From: JBIOJM01 sp044450785
GTDB taxonomy: Bacteria > Planctomycetota > Planctomycetia > Isosphaerales > Isosphaeraceae
NCBI GenBank assembly: GCA_044450785.1
Contig: JBIOJM010000390.1
Coordinates: 1 to 9,049, forward strand
Length of the DNA: 9,049 nucleotides
Reading direction: 5' to 3'
Shown piece by piece: positions 5,936 to 9,049 of this stretch (the first letter of the stretch is position 1; each line of letters opens with the position of its first letter). Below the pieces are notes generated by a model. That model searched no databases. It was not told where the DNA came from and saw nothing but the letters and a program-made list of their open reading frames with translations. A program made the position numbers and the translations under genes.

Positions 5936-8900
5936 TCATGGCGGTGTCTTTGGGCGACTCTTGGCCAGTAGTGCGTCGACCTCGGCCCAGAGCGCGCGGC
6001 AGGCTTTTTGCTCGTTCTCGGGTAGCTTGGCCAGCGCGGCCGGGTCGCGCAGGCCGGCCAGGTCAATGTCGACTTTCCAGTGCTGGAGCGTCTGGGATAT
6101 GGCATGACGCGCCTGGGCCGGGCCGCTTCCCACAACCTTCGACCAAGCCGCCAGGTCGGTCTTGAGCCAGTCCAGCGCCTGTTTGCGCCAGCGCGCTTTG
6201 GTCGCGTCGTCGAGCGGAGGATCATTCTTGTCCTGTCCCGAGCCAGCCAATGCCGCGGCGCAGGCGGCGTTGTAGCGGTTCTGGGCCTGCATGTCATCGG
6301 CCAGCTTCGGTTGAGCCTGGAAGGCCTCGGCCCAGAGCCGGGCCGAAGCGCCGTGGAGTTTCTTGTCCTGGCACAACTCGGCCAACGCGAGGGTTTCGGC
6401 GGGATCGGCGGGCTTGGCCTGACCGCTGAGGATCGCCGGGAGCTTGCGATCGAGCTCGACCAGGCGCTCGGTCTCGCGCACCCACTCCGCGGAGGGATAA
6501 TGCCAGTTCGGATCCTTCGATCCGAGCTCGTGACCCCGTTTGAATTCGGCGAGTGCCTCGACGAAGCGACCCCGCTGGCGGAAGACATGCCCAAGGTTAC
6601 AGTGGGCCTCGGCGTAATCCGGCTTGAGACGGAGGGCGGTGCGGAATTCGGCGATCGCTTCGTCCGGCTTCCCCTGGTCTGTCAGGGCGTTGCCGAAGTT
6701 ATAGTGGGCGTCGGCGAAGTCGGGCTTGAGCTGCAGCGCTGCGTGGTACTCGGCGATCGCCTCGTCTAGTTTGCCCTGGGTTCTCAGAGCGTTGCCGAGG
6801 CTCATGTGGGCGCCGGCGTAATCGGGCTCGAGCCGGAGCGCAACGTGGTACTCGGCGATCGCCTTGTCTAGCTTGCCCTGGTGGCGCAGGGCGTTGCCGA
6901 GGTTGGCGTGGGCGCGGGCGGAATCCGGCTGCAAGCGAAGGGCCGCGCGGAACTCGGTGATCGCCTGGTCGAGCTTGTCTTGGTCAATCAGAATAACGCC
7001 AAGATTGCTGTACGCAACAGCATGATCTGGCTTGAGGCGGAGCGCGGTCCGGAGTTCGGCGATCGCCTCATCCAGGTTGCCCTGGTGTTTCAGGGCGTTT
7101 CCGAGATAGAAGTGGGCGTTAGGAAAACCTTCCTTGAAGCGAAGGGCCGCGCGATAGTGGGCGATCATCGCGTCCAGGATGGCCTTCGCCTCCTGCGTAC
7201 GGCCCCGACTTTGCAGCGCTCCAGCCAGACAGCCGAGGTGCGCACCCTCCTTCGGCCGCAGTCGCACCAGGTCCTTGAACAAGGCGATCGCCTGATCGGT
7301 CTCCCCCTTCGCCTCCAGGGCGTGCGCCAGTCGATGCGCCGTCTCGGGCCGGAGCGATCGCGCTGCCATGTAGTACCGGATCGCCTCCTCACGCCGCGAC
7401 AACCGTTCCAGGCATTCCACCAGCGTGTAGTTGAGCCAGACGTCACCCGGGTACAGACGCTGGCCCTCGCGGAGCACGGCCCCCGCCCCCGTCGGGTCTC
7501 CCATATTGAGCAAGGTAGCTCCTAATAAGAAGAGGCTCACCGCGGGTAACTCTTCCATCCGAGCCGACTTGGCGAGGTCTTTCAAATTGCTCAGCCTCTC
7601 TGGGCTCGCGGAGGATTGGAGCACCTCTCGGAGCCGGTTGCGCCACGGGTCGGGGTCGGCCAGCCGAGCCGCCTCGGTGAGCCGTCGCGCGCCGGCCTTG
7701 TCGCCTCGCAGACTCCGACGCACGGCCGCCCAGTCGTCCAGCGCCGCTGCAAGGAACACTCTCACCGCGGTGGGCCGGTCCCGGATCTTCGCCCCCGCCT
7801 CGGCCGGAGGTAGAGAAGCAACGTCAATCCCGGCTTCGCGGAACGCATCGTCGTAGGCCGCGTCGGTCGTCGAGCCATCGGGATCGTCGGCCTTGGCGCT
7901 GCGGATATCGACCAGCCTGGCCAGCAGCTTCTGGTCGTTCTCCGCGGCCGCGGCGGCTTGGGTCACTTCTCGGACGACTTCGGTCGCATGCCGCCGGGTC
8001 GGCTCGTCGGGGGCATCGGCCAGCAGGCCCTCGACCGCGTGTGCGGCATCACGGGCGGCGAGCCACCGAGCCAGGTCATCGCCGACTCGCTTGGCTTCGG
8101 TGCGGAGGACCTCGACCTCGCCCAAGGCGAGCGTAACTCGCGCTGCACGCTCCTGCCGCTGCTGGGCCAGGAAAGCCCAGCCGCCGCCGGCCACGCTGGC
8201 TGTGATCAGCACCGATGCCGCCAGCGCCACGGTCATCCGCCGCCGCTTCCGCTCCTCCTCCGCCCGGGCCCGGGCTTCCCGGGCCAGATCATCGGCAACT
8301 ACCCGCCGCTTGACCTCCTCCTCGGCCCGCGTCTGCGCCTCGACCCGCGCCAGCTCCGCCGCCCTGAGCCGCTCCTGCACCCCGGCCAGGTAGGCCGTCA
8401 CCCGCTGCACCACCGCGCCCGCGTTCCGCGGCCGCCGATCACGCTCCGCCGCCAGGCAATCGCGGGCCAGGCCGATCAGATCGCCATCCACTCCGCTGGC
8501 TTCAAGCCGACTGAAGGCATCGGTCAACTCGCCCCGCGCGGCCTGGGCGCGGATCTCTTCCCGCGTTGAACCCGCGAAGGGCGGACGGCCGGTCAGGATC
8601 TCACAGAGGATCGCCCCCAGGCCGAACACGTCGGCGCGGTCGTCGATCCGGTCCACTTCGCCGCGGGCCTGTTCGGGCGCCATGTACGAGGGTGTGCCCA
8701 GCACGCTCCCTGCCTGCGACTCGCTGCCGCTCCCCGCCGACCCGCTACGGACCGTCGTGATGACGGTTTCATGGACCGGCTGCGCCGCCGCCTCGTCGGC
8801 GATGCCCCCCTGGAGCAACACCTTGGCCAGGCCCCAGTCCATCACCTGCACCTCGCCGAAGCTGCCCACCATCACGTTCGAGGGCTTCAAGTCGCGGTGG

Positions 8901-9049
8901 ATCACCCCCCGCGCGTGGGCATAAGCCATCGTCTGGCAGATCTGCTCGAAGGTGCCGAGGAAGCGGGGGAGGTCGTGGTGGTGCGAGAGGACACCTTCGG
9001 TCGGGCGGAGGGCGGGGTCGGGAGACCCGCGCCCAGCGCGGTCAAGGGC
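5936..9049 (-). CDS. Membrane-anchored Ser/Thr protein kinase with TPR array (5' end outside window)
   Basis: The frame stays open to the last base of the window, so the visible 1037 residues lack the true start. By alignment to the neighbouring paralog about 233 residues are missing, including the glycine loop and AIK lysine. Numbering from the window edge, the visible part holds HRDLKPSN (51-58, Asp53), DWG (71-73), APE (124-126), a charged coiled coil (about 222-271), one membrane segment (272-294), the planctomycete linker, six 34-residue TPRs (643-846) and the conserved tail ending in ALLAKSRPKTPP. It is highly similar to the kinase at 1793-5716 throughout, including many synonymous positions, and lies 219 bp upstream on the same strand. 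It carries the same in-frame palindromic insertion (RAGRGSPDPA, residues 4-13). An internal Met at 8929 is not the start, since it lies inside the catalytic domain. Predicted active kinase; substrate unknown. Confidence 0.94.
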   Translation of the reverse strand, partial: ALDRAGRGSPDPALRPTEGVLSHHHDLPRFLGTFEQICQTMAYAHARGVIHRDLKPSNVMVGSFGEVQVMDWGLAKVLLQGGIADEAAAQPVHETVITTVRSGSAGSGSESQAGSVLGTPSYMAPEQARGEVDRIDDRADVFGLGAILCEILTGRPPFAGSTREEIRAQAARGELTDAFSRLEASGVDGDLIGLARDCLAAERDRRPRNAGAVVQRVTAYLAGVQERLRAAELARVEAQTRAEEEVKRRVVADDLAREARARAEEERKRRRMTVALAASVLITASVAGGGWAFLAQQRQERAARVTLALGEVEVLRTEAKRVGDDLARWLAARDAAHAVEGLLADAPDEPTRRHATEVVREVTQAAAAAENDQKLLARLVDIRSAKADDPDGSTTDAAYDDAFREAGIDVASLPPAEAGAKIRDRPTAVRVFLAAALDDWAAVRRSLRGDKAGARRLTEAARLADPDPWRNRLREVLQSSASPERLSNLKDLAKSARMEELPAVSLFLLGATLLNMGDPTGAGAVLREGQRLYPGDVWLNYTLVECLERLSRREEAIRYYMAARSLRPETAHRLAHALEAKGETDQAIALFKDLVRLRPKEGAHLGCLAGALQSRGRTQEAKAILDAMIAHYRAALRFKEGFPNAHFYLGNALKHQGNLDEAIAELRTALRLKPDHAVAYSNLGVILIDQDKLDQAITEFRAALRLQPDSARAHANLGNALRHQGKLDKAIAEYHVALRLEPDYAGAHMSLGNALRTQGKLDEAIAEYHAALQLKPDFADAHYNFGNALTDQGKPDEAIAEFRTALRLKPDYAEAHCNLGHVFRQRGRFVEALAEFKRGHELGSKDPNWHYPSAEWVRETERLVELDRKLPAILSGQAKPADPAETLALAELCQDKKLHGASARLWAEAFQAQPKLADDMQAQNRYNAACAAALAGSGQDKNDPPLDDATKARWRKQALDWLKTDLAAWSKVVGSGPAQARHAISQTLQHWKVDIDLAGLRDPAALAKLPENEQKACRALWAEVDALLAKSRPKTPP
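9007..9041 (+). repeat. REP-like palindromic unit inside the second kinase gene
   Basis: The 32-bp unit at 9010-9041 with GGAG head at 9007-9010 is identical to the copy at 4978-5009. It occupies the equivalent codon positions of the paralogous kinase, in frame, encoding RAGRGSPDPA. It lies eight bases from the window end, so the flank on that side cannot be compared beyond three codons. Confidence 0.92.

Noticed and set aside
5887..5938. ATG at 5940 (minus) overlapping the upstream kinase stop, opening a 17-codon frame
   Set aside because: Too short, no ribosome binding site and no protein-like pattern.
5936..6594. Longer open frame covering the end of the upstream kinase and the gap, as one 293-residue protein
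   Set aside because: Within the kinase it is an out-of-phase shadow with Arg/Pro/Ser-rich low-complexity sequence; only the last 58 codons beyond the kinase are worth considering.
8929..8929. ATG at 8929 (minus) as the start of the second kinase
   Set aside because: The frame is open for 40 more codons to the window edge, and those codons align with the catalytic domain of the paralog, so the true start lies outside.

Overview
The window looks like a GC-rich planctomycete chromosome, most likely from the Isosphaeraceae or a close relative. The evidence is two very large Ser/Thr kinases of the planctomycete type: a DWG motif instead of DFG, a central membrane segment, a TPR array, and the family's conserved regions before and after the TPRs. 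No rRNA, tRNA or CRISPR array was seen. The lineage is inferred from protein style alone.

Left part (1-1792, plus strand): a single-domain HUH/Y1 transposase of the REP-associated type (RAYT, 35-592) is followed 11 bases later by three tandem copies of a 32-bp GC-rich palindromic unit (604-706). Next come an apparently non-coding stretch and a cluster of small genes that look partly decayed. These are a 70-residue protein with a WSP motif (956-1168), a truncated reading frame overlapping its stop (1165-1311), and a 55-residue Phd/YefM-like antitoxin fragment (1268-1435). The 357 bases after that (1436-1792) hold no gene I can defend.

Right part (1793-9049, minus strand): two tandem paralogous receptor-like kinases. 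The downstream one (1793-5716, 1307 aa) is complete. The upstream one (5936-9049) runs off the window end and lacks its N-terminal part, about 233 residues by alignment. The paralogs align without net gaps from the window edge to the TPR array (constant offset of 233 residues). They then differ by exactly one 34-residue TPR unit and three C-terminal residues. A near-perfect 102-bp tandem duplication in the complete gene accounts for the extra TPR. The 219-bp gap between them holds a doubtful 58-codon frame whose stop overlaps the start of the second kinase.

The most interesting feature links the two halves. The palindromic unit next to the transposase also sits inside both kinase genes at the same site, in frame. 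There it encodes the peptide RAGRGSPDPA in the surface loop expected between kinase helices D and E. Four of the five copies carry a GGAG tetranucleotide just before the stem, as canonical REP elements do. The unit has no stop codon in any of its six frames. This looks like a RAYT/REP system whose elements can colonise protein-coding genes, comparable in outcome to the Rickettsia palindromic elements. Mobilisation of these repeats by this transposase is inferred, not shown.
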